This document shows positions 26,288 through 35,684 of a stretch of 64,000 nucleotides of DNA, piece after piece. The notes under the pieces were generated by a model. It ran no database searches, was not told the DNA's origin, and saw only the letters and a list, made by a program, of their open reading frames with translations. The position numbers and the translations under genes are program-made. The stretch spans positions 1 to 64,000 of the forward strand of contig NZ_JAAXCM010000038.1 of NCBI RefSeq assembly GCF_019734885.1. The letters are read 5' to 3'. This DNA is from Pseudocoprococcus catus. Lineage in GTDB: Bacteria > Bacillota > Clostridia > Lachnospirales > Lachnospiraceae. Each line of letters opens with the position of its first letter. Within the stretch, counting starts at the first letter, position 1.

Positions 26288-28600
26288 TTAGCCAGTTGTT
26301 CTGGCGATATCATACACGCAGTCCAGACTGCGAAGTTTGTCTATAATCTTATTCAGGGCATACTTGCCGTTAATATCAAAACTGATATTGATAGTCGCTG
26401 TATTGTTCTTGCCTGAGCGGCTGGACATAGCTGTTACATTGATGTCACGCTCAGAAAATACCTGTGCGATCTGGATCAATACACCAACGCCATCATGCAC
26501 ATAAACATTCAGCTCTGCTTTGTAAAGACCGCCTTTGCCTTCTGCTGTGCTGTCCTGCCATTCTGCATCAATGAGACGCTGTCTCTCGATCTCAGACAAA
26601 TGCAGCATATTCACACAGTCTGTACGATGAATCGATACACCTCTGCCGCGTGTAATAAAACCGACAATTTCATCTCCCGGCACAGGATTGCAGCATTTGG
26701 AAAAACGGACTGCCACATCATCAATACCCTTGACGATAATGCCACTCTTGCTGCCCTTCTTATGAGGTTCTACAGCTGCAGACGGCTTCTGCTTCATCTC
26801 TGTCATCTGTGTCAGCAGCTGCTTATCTGTCATCTCTCTGGATTTCTTCTTCTGGTATTCTTCAAGCAGCTTGTTGATAACCTGACCTTCCTTCAGACCA
26901 CCGTGTCCCACTGCTGCATTGACTGCATCCCAGTCACGGAAACCGTACTTGCGGATGACCTTCTCCATAAATTCCGGTTTCAGAAGATTGCCGAGGACAA
27001 TTTCCTTGGCCTTGCAGTAACGGTTCAGAAGATCCTTACCCCGGATGATATTCTCTTCTTTGAACTCTGTCTTAAACCACTGATTGATCTTGTTCTTGGC
27101 CTGAGTACTCTTGACAATACTCAGCCAGTCACGGCTTGGTCCCTTGGAATTGGCTGATGTAAGAATCTCAACACGGTCACCGTTCTTGATCTCATAATCA
27201 ATATTCACAAGCTTGCCGTTGACTCTGGCACCTACCATCTTATTGCCCACCGCTGAATGAATGCTGTATGCAAAGTCGATGGGTGTAGAACCTGTCGGAA
27301 GATTCTTGACATCACCTGCCGGTGTAAAGCAATAGACGCTGTCAGCAAAAAGGTTCAGGTCATTCTTCAGAAGGCTCATGAATTCCTTATTGTCCGACAT
27401 ATCTGTCTGCCATTCCAGAATCTGGCGCAGCCATGTCAGCTTCGCTTCCTCGCTGTCTTCCACATTCTTGGCATTCGGGTCTTCCTTGTACTTCCAATGG
27501 GCAGCAATACCATACTCAGCTGTCCTGTGCATATCAAATGTACGGATCTGGATCTCAAAAGGCTGACCGTTCGGTCCGATCAGTGTTGTATGCAGAGACT
27601 GATACATGTTCTGCTTCGGCATCGCAATATAATCCTTGAAGCGGCCGGGAATCGGCTTATACATCTCATGGATGATACCAAGGGCTGCATAACAGTCCTT
27701 CACGGTATCCACAATAATACGAACCGCAAACAAATCATAAATTTCATCCAGTGTCTTGTCCTGATTCACCATCTTCTTGTAGATACTGAAGAAATGTTTG
27801 ACACGTCCGTTAACCTGTGCCTTGATACCGCTCTCCACCATATGCTGGCTGACTTCTTCCACAATGGCATCTACAAATGCCTGACGCTCACTTCGCTTCA
27901 GGTTGATCTGTCTGGCCAGATCATAATATACTTCCGGCTCCAGATATCTCAGTGACAGATCATCCAGTTCGATCTTAATCTTGGAAATACCAAGTCTCTG
28001 AGCGATCGGTGCATAGATATCCATGGTCTCTCTGGCCTTCTCCTTCTGCTTCGCAGGCGTCATATACTTCAATGTACGCATGTTGTGCAGACGATCCGCC
28101 AGCTTGATCAGGATAACTCGAATATCCTTCGCCATGGCCAGAAACATCTTTCTCAGATTCTCTGCCTGAATCTCTACTTTATCCTTGGAATAAGATAACT
28201 GACCCAGCTTTGTAACACCGGATACGATCAGTGCGATCTCTGCACTGAATTCCCGGGTAATATCTTCCTCTGTCATGATGGTATCTTCAACTACATCATG
28301 AAGAAGTCCGCCGACGATGGTCTCCTTATCAAGCTCAAGATCCGCCAGAATCAAAGCCACACAGAGCGGATGGATAATATAAGGTTCTCCGGACTTACGC
28401 AACTGCCCCTTGTGGGCATTGTTGGCAATATTGTAAGCCTTCTCGATCATACTGATATCATCTGAAGGATGATATTCCTTCACTTTATTGATCAGACGCT
28501 GATACAGCACCTCCGGTGATTCGAAATCCTGTGTATGAATGAGCTCCTGTTCCTCAAACTGCTCTTCCGTGCCCATTACTTCTTTTTTATCGTCCTTCAT
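26288..28600 (-). CDS. relA: Bifunctional (p)ppGpp synthetase/hydrolase Rel
   Basis: The protein of about 770 residues has an intact HD hydrolase domain (LLHDVVEDT), a synthetase domain with YDLFAVRI, YQSLHT and FEIQIRT, then TGS (VYCFTPAGDVKNLPTGSTPIDFAY), a zinc/helical part (SKCCNPVPGDEIVG) and a C-terminal ACT domain. It makes and degrades the stringent-response alarmones at the ribosome. The ATG at 28600 is preferred: it follows an AGAGGA site and lies just after the apt stop, while the frame extends upstream into apt. Confidence 0.93.
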   Translation of the reverse strand: MKDDKKEVMGTEEQFEEQELIHTQDFESPEVLYQRLINKVKEYHPSDDISMIEKAYNIANNAHKGQLRKSGEPYIIHPLCVALILADLELDKETIVGGLLHDVVEDTIMTEEDITREFSAEIALIVSGVTKLGQLSYSKDKVEIQAENLRKMFLAMAKDIRVILIKLADRLHNMRTLKYMTPAKQKEKARETMDIYAPIAQRLGISKIKIELDDLSLRYLEPEVYYDLARQINLKRSERQAFVDAIVEEVSQHMVESGIKAQVNGRVKHFFSIYKKMVNQDKTLDEIYDLFAVRIIVDTVKDCYAALGIIHEMYKPIPGRFKDYIAMPKQNMYQSLHTTLIGPNGQPFEIQIRTFDMHRTAEYGIAAHWKYKEDPNAKNVEDSEEAKLTWLRQILEWQTDMSDNKEFMSLLKNDLNLFADSVYCFTPAGDVKNLPTGSTPIDFAYSIHSAVGNKMVGARVNGKLVNIDYEIKNGDRVEILTSANSKGPSRDWLSIVKSTQAKNKINQWFKTEFKEENIIRGKDLLNRYCKAKEIVLGNLLKPEFMEKVIRKYGFRDWDAVNAAVGHGGLKEGQVINKLLEEYQKKKSREMTDKQLLTQMTEMKQKPSAAVEPHKKGSKSGIIVKGIDDVAVRFSKCCNPVPGDEIVGFITRGRGVSIHRTDCVNMLHLSEIERQRLIDAEWQDSTAEGKGGLYKAELNVYVHDGVGVLIQIAQVFSERDINVTAMSSRSGKNNTATINISFDINGKYALNKIIDKLRSLDCVYDIARTTG

Positions 28601-28622
28601 ATTGCCGTCATCCTCTTCTGTC

Positions 28623-29147
28623 TTATTTGCCTTCGTAGATAATCGCTGAGTCAATATCATAGCCGTTCAGTTTTTCACGGCCTTTCAGGCCTGCCAGTTC
28701 CATGAGGAAGACACACCTCACGACTTCTCCGCCAAGTTCTTCCACCATCTTGATAATGGCTTCTGTTGTACCGCCTGTAGCAATCAGATCATCAATGATC
28801 ACAACCTTCTGTCCGGGCTGAATGGCATCCTTATGTATCTCGATAGTCGCAGTGCCGTACTCAAGGTCATAAGTCTGGCTGATTGTTGCTCTAGGCAGCT
28901 TGCCTTTCTTTCTGACAGGTACAAAAGCCTTATGCATATTGTAGGCAATTGGTACACCAAAAATAAATCCGCGTGATTCAGGACCGAGAACAATATCGAA
29001 ATCAACGCCTTCTAACTTCTTCTGCATCTGGTCGATGGCCATATGCAGTCCATCTGCGTCCTGCAAAACACTGGTAACATCTCTGAAAATGATCCCTTTC
29101 TCAGGAAAATCAGGGATACTCTTGACATACTCTTCTAATTTCTTCAT
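28623..29147 (-). CDS. apt: Adenine phosphoribosyltransferase
   Basis: The 174-residue enzyme joins adenine and PRPP to give AMP. It shows FPEKGIIFRDVT near the N-terminus, GPESRGFIFG and the PRPP-binding motif VVIIDDLIATGGTT. The ATG at 29147 follows AAGGAG by 11 nt; a GTG 9 nt upstream is too close to that site. Adjacent relA and recJ are a widely conserved arrangement. It opposes the adenine deaminase further left by salvaging rather than degrading adenine. Confidence 0.94.
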   Translation of the reverse strand: MKKLEEYVKSIPDFPEKGIIFRDVTSVLQDADGLHMAIDQMQKKLEGVDFDIVLGPESRGFIFGVPIAYNMHKAFVPVRKKGKLPRATISQTYDLEYGTATIEIHKDAIQPGQKVVIIDDLIATGGTTEAIIKMVEELGGEVVRCVFLMELAGLKGREKLNGYDIDSAIIYEGK

Positions 29148-29261
29148 AAAACTCACTGCTCCTTCTATGATAATTATATTGAATATTTATTCCTTAAATC
29201 TGACGCAGCTGCAACGGTACGCAGCAGTCACGTATAAATTTAATTATAACAATAAATGATT

Positions 29262-31355
29262 CTATTGAAAAGCCCCGAAATCGACAAAATACGTCCTGTA
29301 CCACAATGAATCCACTAATTTTGCTGTTTTCCCAAGAAACATTTCATAATGAAGGTAAGGCCCGGATGTCTCCACCCGCATCAATCCCAGTTCCTCAAAA
29401 ACATACAAAGCCTGCATCAACATAAATATATGTTCTTCCGCCGAATGTATGCTGTCGAAAGGAATATCGTCCATCAGGAATCCCCCTTCTGAGTCACTCC
29501 CCTGCTTTTTTGCCTGCATACGAAGATACCGGAATACTTGATTACACCATGATCTGTCGGTCTTTTCCCTGCTGTCACAGTACTTTTTGTAGTCATCTGT
29601 CACATGCCGAAGTGAAAAATAAGTCATCAGCTTTTCAATCTTCTCCTCCCTGAAAACTTTGACATCTTTCAGGATCATCTGAGGATACTGTCTGTCCATA
29701 TAATAATTTATATCCAGATTACCTGCAATTGAAACCTCCATTCCGGCCGAATAATACTCCGCCATAATGCTCCGGCGAAATCCAACTGTGCCAAGACTTC
29801 GCCGGTGATCCATAATCTTCATCCGAAGTGTTGCACCATCCGCACCGATTTTCCTGACCTCACTCAATTGTCCCGAAATCTCTGCCAGCGGTTCCGGCAT
29901 ATCCTGACCGAAAGGTTCCATTCGCTGGATCAGTTCAATGAGTTCCACCGTGACCTCTGACGGTTTCAGCCTTAACTCAGGACGCTGGACAGGTACCAGC
30001 ATCTGACTGTCCATATGTATTTTAGCATATTCATTCAGCCTTCTGGCCAATTCCGGCACATTCTCCGCTTTCAGCGACATTCCCGCCGCTGCTGCATGAC
30101 CGCCAAATTTGATCATCAGGTCACTGCATGTGCAGAGCGCATCAAATAGATTAAAGCCCTCAATACTTCTTGCCGATCCCTTCGCCACGCCATCTTCAAC
30201 AGACAGAAGAATATTCGGTCTGTAATACATATCCTTGATCCTTGAAGAAACAATGCCGATTACACCATGATGCCAGCCCTCACCGGCCACCACCATCACC
30301 CGGCTATTTCTGATTGCATCAGATGCCTCGATCCGGTCTGTCACTTGTTTTAAAATCATCTGCTCCGTTTCCTTGCGATGACTGTTCTCCACCTCCAGTT
30401 CAGCTGCAATTGTTGCTGCCTCCTCTTCATCTCTCGTCGTAAACAGACGAACGCCTCTTTTGGCATCCCCCATACGCCCACCGGCATTCAGCCTTGGTGC
30501 AAGCCCGAAACCGATAAATCCACTGGTTATCTTGCGCTTAAAGTCATATCCGGCACTTTCCAGCAATTTGCCAAGTCCCATATTGGCAGGGTATTTCATC
30601 CGCTTAAATCCTTCACTGACAATGATCCGGTTTTCATCATACAATGGTACGATATCTGCCACTGTGCCGACCGCCGCAAGCTCCAGGTATTCTGTAATAT
30701 CCGTCTGATCATTTCTGTAAGCTTTCAGTCCCTGTACTAATTTATAAGACACACCGCATCCCGCCAGGTAAAGAAAGGGATAAGTTTCCCCAGGCTGCTT
30801 TGCATCCACAACCGCCACAGCCTCCGGAAGCTCTTCCTGGCACTCATGATGATCTGTAATAACCACATCCATTCCCAGGGATTTTGCCAATCGGCACTCC
30901 ACTATCGCCGAAATACCCGTATCCACCGTCACCATCAGCTTTGTTCCCGTCTCAGCCAGCATACGCACTGCATGCTCATTCAGCCCATATCCCTCTGACA
31001 TACGGTCCGGCAGATAATAATTCGCATCTGCTCCTGCTTTCGTCAGATACAGATACAAAATACTGGTAGCTGTAATACCGTCCACATCATAATCCCCGTA
31101 AATCGTTATCTTCTCACGAGTATCCATAGCCTGGCTGATCCGGCAAACTGCTGCCTCCATCCCCTTCATCAGAAATGGATCGTACATATTCTTCTCTGAA
31201 GGATAAAGGAACCTCTGTGCCTCTTCTTTATTATGTACACCTCTGGCCATCAGTAACCCCGCAAACACCTCTGGATACTCGGTCTCTGCTGCCAGCTGCT
31301 TCACTCTATCACTTTCCTGCTCTACAAACTCCCATCTATAACTCTCCGGAACCAA
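29262..31355 (-). CDS. recJ: Single-stranded-DNA-specific exonuclease RecJ
   Basis: The protein of about 697 residues has the DHH phosphoesterase motifs DYDVDGITAT, DTGIS and ITDHHE, and the DHHA1 motif GGHAAAAG. RecJ degrades single-stranded DNA 5' to 3' in recombination and repair. The open frame continues upstream into structured element D, but the TTG at 31355 has a perfect AAGGAGG 7-8 nt before it and is taken as the start. The leader of the gene is thus the D palindrome. Confidence 0.9.
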   Translation of the reverse strand: MVPESYRWEFVEQESDRVKQLAAETEYPEVFAGLLMARGVHNKEEAQRFLYPSEKNMYDPFLMKGMEAAVCRISQAMDTREKITIYGDYDVDGITATSILYLYLTKAGADANYYLPDRMSEGYGLNEHAVRMLAETGTKLMVTVDTGISAIVECRLAKSLGMDVVITDHHECQEELPEAVAVVDAKQPGETYPFLYLAGCGVSYKLVQGLKAYRNDQTDITEYLELAAVGTVADIVPLYDENRIIVSEGFKRMKYPANMGLGKLLESAGYDFKRKITSGFIGFGLAPRLNAGGRMGDAKRGVRLFTTRDEEEAATIAAELEVENSHRKETEQMILKQVTDRIEASDAIRNSRVMVVAGEGWHHGVIGIVSSRIKDMYYRPNILLSVEDGVAKGSARSIEGFNLFDALCTCSDLMIKFGGHAAAAGMSLKAENVPELARRLNEYAKIHMDSQMLVPVQRPELRLKPSEVTVELIELIQRMEPFGQDMPEPLAEISGQLSEVRKIGADGATLRMKIMDHRRSLGTVGFRRSIMAEYYSAGMEVSIAGNLDINYYMDRQYPQMILKDVKVFREEKIEKLMTYFSLRHVTDDYKKYCDSREKTDRSWCNQVFRYLRMQAKKQGSDSEGGFLMDDIPFDSIHSAEEHIFMLMQALYVFEELGLMRVETSGPYLHYEMFLGKTAKLVDSLWYRTYFVDFGAFQ

Positions 31356-31398
31356 AAAAGCACCTCCTTCGTCCGACAATTGCTCTTTTGTTTTTAGA

Positions 31399-31537
31399 GA
31401 GCGCAGCAATTAGTTAATACACAGCAGGCTCACTCGCGTTGCCCAGCATTGGCAGCGGTACTAAGACGCTAAAAAACAGCGTCTAAGGACCGGCCATGCT
31501 GGAAGCACCTGCTGTGTATTAACTAATTGCTGCGCTC
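31399..31537 (-). repeat. Palindromic structured element, copy D
   Basis: Arms 31399-31428 and 31508-31537 are perfectly complementary over 30 bp. On the minus strand the core has TGCTTC, helix CAGCAT/ATGCTG, GGCCGG, CTTAG, helix GACGCT/AGCGTC around a T-run, CTTAGTACCG, CTGCCA and GGCAACGCGAGTGAG. The outer palindrome reaches about 31373-31563 (CCGACAATTGC against GCAATTGCCCGG). It stands directly before the recJ ribosome site, in the same direction as recJ. Confidence 0.85.
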
Positions 31538-31732
31538 ATCCAAGGGAATATGCAATTGCCCGGTCTTCAAATCAAAACTCCATAACTCCTCAAATCCTAA
31601 AATAAATATATCCTATCCCGCCGTCCGTGTCTAAGCTTTCTTTATGAAAGGACTTTCTGCACTGCGGCTGTCTTTTCTGCTTTTCGATATACTTGAACTG
31701 CTGATTGGGCAATTCAGGTTTACTTTGAATAT

Positions 31733-31872
31733 AATGTATCAAACTGGCGAATTCAAAAGCAGGTGCTTCTGATGCGGCCGGTACTTAGGCGCTGTCTTTT
31801 AGCACCTTATGTACCGATGCCAGCATCAGGCAGTGCAAACGTGCCTGCTTTGAATCGCCAATTTGATACATT
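31733..31872 (+). repeat. Palindromic structured element, copy E
   Basis: Arms 31733-31763 and 31844-31872 pair with two single-base bulges and one G.T or mismatch. The core has TGCTTC, helix TGATGC/GCATCA, GGCCGG, CTTAG, helix GCGCT/AGCAC around GTCTTTT, CTTATGTACCG, ATGCCA and GGCAGTGCAAACGTG. The surrounding palindrome is the longest seen, roughly 31637-31961, and includes the perfect 16-bp pair CTGCTGATTGGGCAAT/ATTGCCCAATCAGCAG and the secDF terminator. Confidence 0.85.
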
Positions 31873-31922
31873 ATTCGAAAAGCAACGCATTGCCCAATCA
31901 GCAGTCAAAAATATCTAATCAG

Positions 31923-31951
31923 AAAAGACTGCCGTAGTGCAGCAGTCTTTT
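31923..31951 (-). terminator. Terminator after secDF
   Basis: AAAAGACTGC (31923-31932) pairs with GCAGTCTTTT (31942-31951), with a T-rich end on the minus strand, 16 bp after the secDF stop. A degenerate mirror of the same sequence lies near 31640-31680 as the far arm of the palindrome around element E. Confidence 0.8.
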
Positions 31952-31966
31952 CACAAAGAAATATAT

Positions 31967-34138
31967 TTATTTTTTCTTACCTTTCATAACAGCCCAGATC
32001 GTACCTGAAATGAATACTGATGAGAATGTACCTGCAATGATACCGGCCATCATCGGCAATGCAAATTCTTTAATAGAAGTTACGCCCATGATGTAGATCA
32101 GTAATACCATGATCAATGTTGTCAGAGAAGTATTGATACTTCTGGACAATGTCTGGCTGATACTTGTGTTGACAATTTCTTCTGTTGTTGCCTTCACCAT
32201 TGTATGTGAGTTTTCACGGATACGGTCATATACAACGATGGTTGCATTGATAGAGTAACCGACGATTGTCAGCATACAAGCAATAAATGTTGTACCTACA
32301 GGGATTCTTGCAATTGAGTAAACAGCAAGAACGACAAGTACATCATGGAGCAATGCGATGATCGCACCTGCACCAAACTTGATATCTCTGAATCGAACCC
32401 AGATATAGATCATGATAAAGATACCTGCGATAATGACGGAAAGGATCGCGTTTGTACGCATCTCACCGCTGATTGTACCACTGATATTCTCTTCAGTGAT
32501 ATCAGATTGCTCAAGAGCGTACTTCTCCATTAAGGCGTCCTTAACAGCTGCACGGTGCTCAGAATCAAGAACAGGCGTCTTGATAACGATTTCAGGTGAA
32601 CCGGATACATTCTGGAACTGAATATCAGTTGTACCCGCTTCGCTTTCAAAGAGTTTTCTTAAATCATCTTCATCAGAACCAGGGACTTCAAGATAATCCT
32701 TGAAATTGACAGTCATGGCTGTACCGCCTGTAAAGTCCAGACTGTAATTCAGCGCTTTATTACCTGCAGAAGCATGAACACCCATGCTGACGAAACCTGC
32801 ACAAATACAGATTACGGCGATCACATAAGTGATCTTCTTCATGCCACAGAAATTCTTAACCTTTGCTTCCTTCTGTTTACCGTAGAATTTGGCATCTTTA
32901 AAACCGATGCCATATAATGCCATCAGCACGAATCGTGTAATAACAAGGGCTGTAAACATGGAAAGGACAATACCAAGGGCCAGTGTAATGGCGAAACCTT
33001 TGATTGTACCTGTACCCTTGAGATACAGAACTGCTGCTGCAATTAATGTCGTAATATTACCATCGATAACGGCTGAAAGTGCCTTGCCGAAACCAATCTT
33101 GATGGCTTCACGTACATTCTTGCCTGCTGCGATTTCTTCTCTAATTCGCGTAAAGATAATGACATTGGCATCCACCGCCATACCGACGGAAAGGATGATA
33201 CCGGCGATACCCGGAAGTGTCAGTGTCACATCCAGACCATTCAGGAAACAGAGCATTGCTGCCACATAAAGAAGCAGTGCAAGGGCTGCTGCCACACCAG
33301 GAATCCAATACACGACCATCATAAACAACATAACGATTGCAAGACCGATGGCACCTGCCATCAAACTTGTCTTAACCGCTTCATCACCTAACTTGGCGCT
33401 GACAACTTTGGAACTGATCTCATTCAGCTGGAGCTTCAGAACACCGGCACGAATGGTTGTGGCCAGAGAATTCACATCATCATAAGTAAAATTACCTTCG
33501 ATGACACACTGACCATTTGTAATCGCCTGATTCACAGTCGGATAGCTGATGATCTTGCCATCATAAATGATGTAGATCGGTTTGCCGATATTTCTTGCTG
33601 TTGCTTCTGCAAATGCTTTGGCACCTTCGTCTGTGAACATCAGAGAAACCACGTATTGTGTGTTGCCATAGCTGTCTTTCTGGGATGTGGCCTGAGCACT
33701 CTTGATGCCTTCGCCGCCCACAACTTCACAGTAACCATCTAATACTTCCTTGCCTGTTGCAGCATCGGACTTTGCTTCACAGAAACTGATAGAACCGGGA
33801 TTGCCCAGTTCAGAGAGAATCTTCTCTGCATCATAAACACCAGGAATATCAACGTTGATACGGTTTGTACCTTCCTGATAAACTTCTGCTTCTGTACTCC
33901 ATGCCTCTACTCTCTGCTGAAGCTTGTAAACGGTATCGTTCATATCTTCAGCGGATGGATTATCTTCGTCTGCTTCGTAAGTGATGTTGACACCACCTGC
34001 AAGGTCAAGACCAAGCTTAATGTTTTTGGCTGTACCGATATGATCCTTGCCATATCCGTATGCAGATACATAACTGCAGGCTGCGATCATCAGAACAACC
34101 ACGATCAGCACAAGCCAGCTTTTCTTCTTACTCTTCAT
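31967..34138 (-). CDS. secDF: Fused protein translocase subunits SecD-SecF
   Basis: The protein of about 723 residues contains both SecD (GLDLAGGVNITYE near the start, large extracytoplasmic domain, then VDANVIIFTRIREE) and SecF (LDFTGGTAMTV, then TIVVYDRIREN), with about twelve membrane segments. It assists protein export with SecYEG. The ATG at 34138 has AAGGAG 9 nt upstream, inside the end of scfB; an ATG 21 nt earlier has none. In this block it follows the SCIFF peptide and its maturase. Confidence 0.93.
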   Translation of the reverse strand: MKSKKKSWLVLIVVVLMIAACSYVSAYGYGKDHIGTAKNIKLGLDLAGGVNITYEADEDNPSAEDMNDTVYKLQQRVEAWSTEAEVYQEGTNRINVDIPGVYDAEKILSELGNPGSISFCEAKSDAATGKEVLDGYCEVVGGEGIKSAQATSQKDSYGNTQYVVSLMFTDEGAKAFAEATARNIGKPIYIIYDGKIISYPTVNQAITNGQCVIEGNFTYDDVNSLATTIRAGVLKLQLNEISSKVVSAKLGDEAVKTSLMAGAIGLAIVMLFMMVVYWIPGVAAALALLLYVAAMLCFLNGLDVTLTLPGIAGIILSVGMAVDANVIIFTRIREEIAAGKNVREAIKIGFGKALSAVIDGNITTLIAAAVLYLKGTGTIKGFAITLALGIVLSMFTALVITRFVLMALYGIGFKDAKFYGKQKEAKVKNFCGMKKITYVIAVICICAGFVSMGVHASAGNKALNYSLDFTGGTAMTVNFKDYLEVPGSDEDDLRKLFESEAGTTDIQFQNVSGSPEIVIKTPVLDSEHRAAVKDALMEKYALEQSDITEENISGTISGEMRTNAILSVIIAGIFIMIYIWVRFRDIKFGAGAIIALLHDVLVVLAVYSIARIPVGTTFIACMLTIVGYSINATIVVYDRIRENSHTMVKATTEEIVNTSISQTLSRSINTSLTTLIMVLLIYIMGVTSIKEFALPMMAGIIAGTFSSVFISGTIWAVMKGKKK

Positions 34139-34142
34139 GCCT

Positions 34143-35507
34143 TTATTCTCCTTCTTCATCTGCCGCAGCAGCTTTAATCATAATTGCACATTCCACTCTC
34201 TTACGCATCAGCTCGCATCCCACATCATACGCATCTGTGATCGAATGATGGAAATTCCATGAGTTGGCAGCACAGCCGCCGCTGCAGTAGAATTTTGCGA
34301 AACAATTCGTGCATTTATCCTTGGCATAAATATTGCAAAGCTTGAATTCATCACGGATATCTGTCTTGACAACACCATCCCAGACATTACCCATCAGGAA
34401 TTCATCCTGACCGACAAACTGGTGACATGGATATAAATCCCCCCAAGGTGTCACAGCAAGATATTCTGTACCTGAACCGCATCCTGATAAACGTTTGGCA
34501 ACGCATGGACCGCCTTCCAGATCGATCATAAAGTGGAAGAAATTGAAATGCTTGCCTGCACGGTCTCTCTTCACTATTTCCTTCGCCAGCAGATCATACT
34601 GCTCGCAAAGTTCCGGAAGATCTTCCTCCTGAATCGCATATGGCTCAGATGCAGGTGCAACAACAGGCTCAACAGAAATCTGCTTGAATCCTTTATCCGC
34701 AAGACTCAGCACATCTGCCGCAAAATCTTTATTGAAATGTGTAAATGTACCTCTGACATAGTAATTTGTCTGATGTCTGCTTTCAGCAAACTTCTCAAAC
34801 TTCGGCATGATCAGATCATAGCTGCCGCTGCCGTTGCGGAACGGACGCATCTTGTCATGAACTTCCTTACGTCCATCAACACTCAGAACAACATTCGCCA
34901 TCTCTTTATTGCAGAATTCCATAATCTCATCATTAAGCAGAACGCCGTTCGTTGTCAGTGTAAATCTGAAATTCTTGTCATGGAGCTTCTCCTGCTCACG
35001 GCCATACTGAACGAGACGCTTAACAACATCCCAGTTCATCAAAGGCTCACCGCCAAAGAAATCCACTTCCAGATTGCGCCTGTTGCCTGAATTGGCAATC
35101 AGGAAATCCAGTGCCTGTTTGCCCACTTCATAGCTCATGATGGCACGTCGGCCGTGATACTCGCCTTCTTCTGCAAAACAATAGCGGCAGGCAAGATTAC
35201 AGTCATGGGCGATATGCAGACATAACGCCTTGACAACTGTCTTTCTCTTCTTGAAATCAATAATATAATCTTTATAAATATCTTCTGTAAAAAGGCTTTC
35301 TTCTTTAATTAAAGTCTCAATCTCTTCAAAAGCTTCTTCTATATCTTCCTTCGGATACTTTGAAGCAAGCATTTCCATGATCTCAGACTTCTCATGGCCT
35401 TCATATAACTCAATGATATCGTAAACCACATCGTCAACCACATGGATGGCACCGCTGTTGATATCCATGACTATATTGTAACCATTACTCTTATACTGGT
35501 GAATCAC
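34143..35507 (-). CDS. scfB: SCIFF ranthipeptide maturase, radical SAM/SPASM protein
   Basis: The 454-residue protein has an N-terminal peptide-recognition (RRE-like) domain. It is followed by a radical SAM core with Cys-x3-Cys-x2-Cys in CNLACRYCF, and by a C-terminal SPASM region rich in Cys (GCGSGTEY, YPCHQF, CTNCFAKFYCSGGC). The family (TIGR03974) installs thioether bonds between Cys and Thr of the SCIFF precursor. The precursor gene lies 177 bp upstream at 35685-35828. The end overlaps the secDF ribosome site. Confidence 0.94.
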   Translation of the reverse strand: MIHQYKSNGYNIVMDINSGAIHVVDDVVYDIIELYEGHEKSEIMEMLASKYPKEDIEEAFEEIETLIKEESLFTEDIYKDYIIDFKKRKTVVKALCLHIAHDCNLACRYCFAEEGEYHGRRAIMSYEVGKQALDFLIANSGNRRNLEVDFFGGEPLMNWDVVKRLVQYGREQEKLHDKNFRFTLTTNGVLLNDEIMEFCNKEMANVVLSVDGRKEVHDKMRPFRNGSGSYDLIMPKFEKFAESRHQTNYYVRGTFTHFNKDFAADVLSLADKGFKQISVEPVVAPASEPYAIQEEDLPELCEQYDLLAKEIVKRDRAGKHFNFFHFMIDLEGGPCVAKRLSGCGSGTEYLAVTPWGDLYPCHQFVGQDEFLMGNVWDGVVKTDIRDEFKLCNIYAKDKCTNCFAKFYCSGGCAANSWNFHHSITDAYDVGCELMRKRVECAIMIKAAAADEEGE

Positions 35508-35684
35508 TTACATTCTCCTAACTCTCTTATTCTACTTTATAACTATGCAGCTGCTGGAAATCAACTGTCATAAATTCCTGACCTCGAATAGTCAAAACAC
35601 TCCTTCAACATGAACAAGCAGCGATTTAGAAATCCTAAACCGCTGCTCATAATATTGGCTGAATCAATCAGCAATCAGATCTGA

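Noticed and set aside
27257-27955. A 232-codon plus-strand open frame within relA
   Set aside because: It is antisense to a conserved Rel domain and resembles no protein.
31385-31409. Upstream TTG at 31409 as the recJ start
   Set aside because: It lies inside the arm of element D with no ribosome site, while a perfect AAGGAGG precedes the TTG at 31355.
14623-31872. The palindromic elements as a CRISPR array, integron attC sites or ordinary terminators
   Set aside because: Copies are kilobases apart with no spacers or cas genes; no integrase is present; arms are far longer than terminator stems, lack T-runs and enclose a conserved core.
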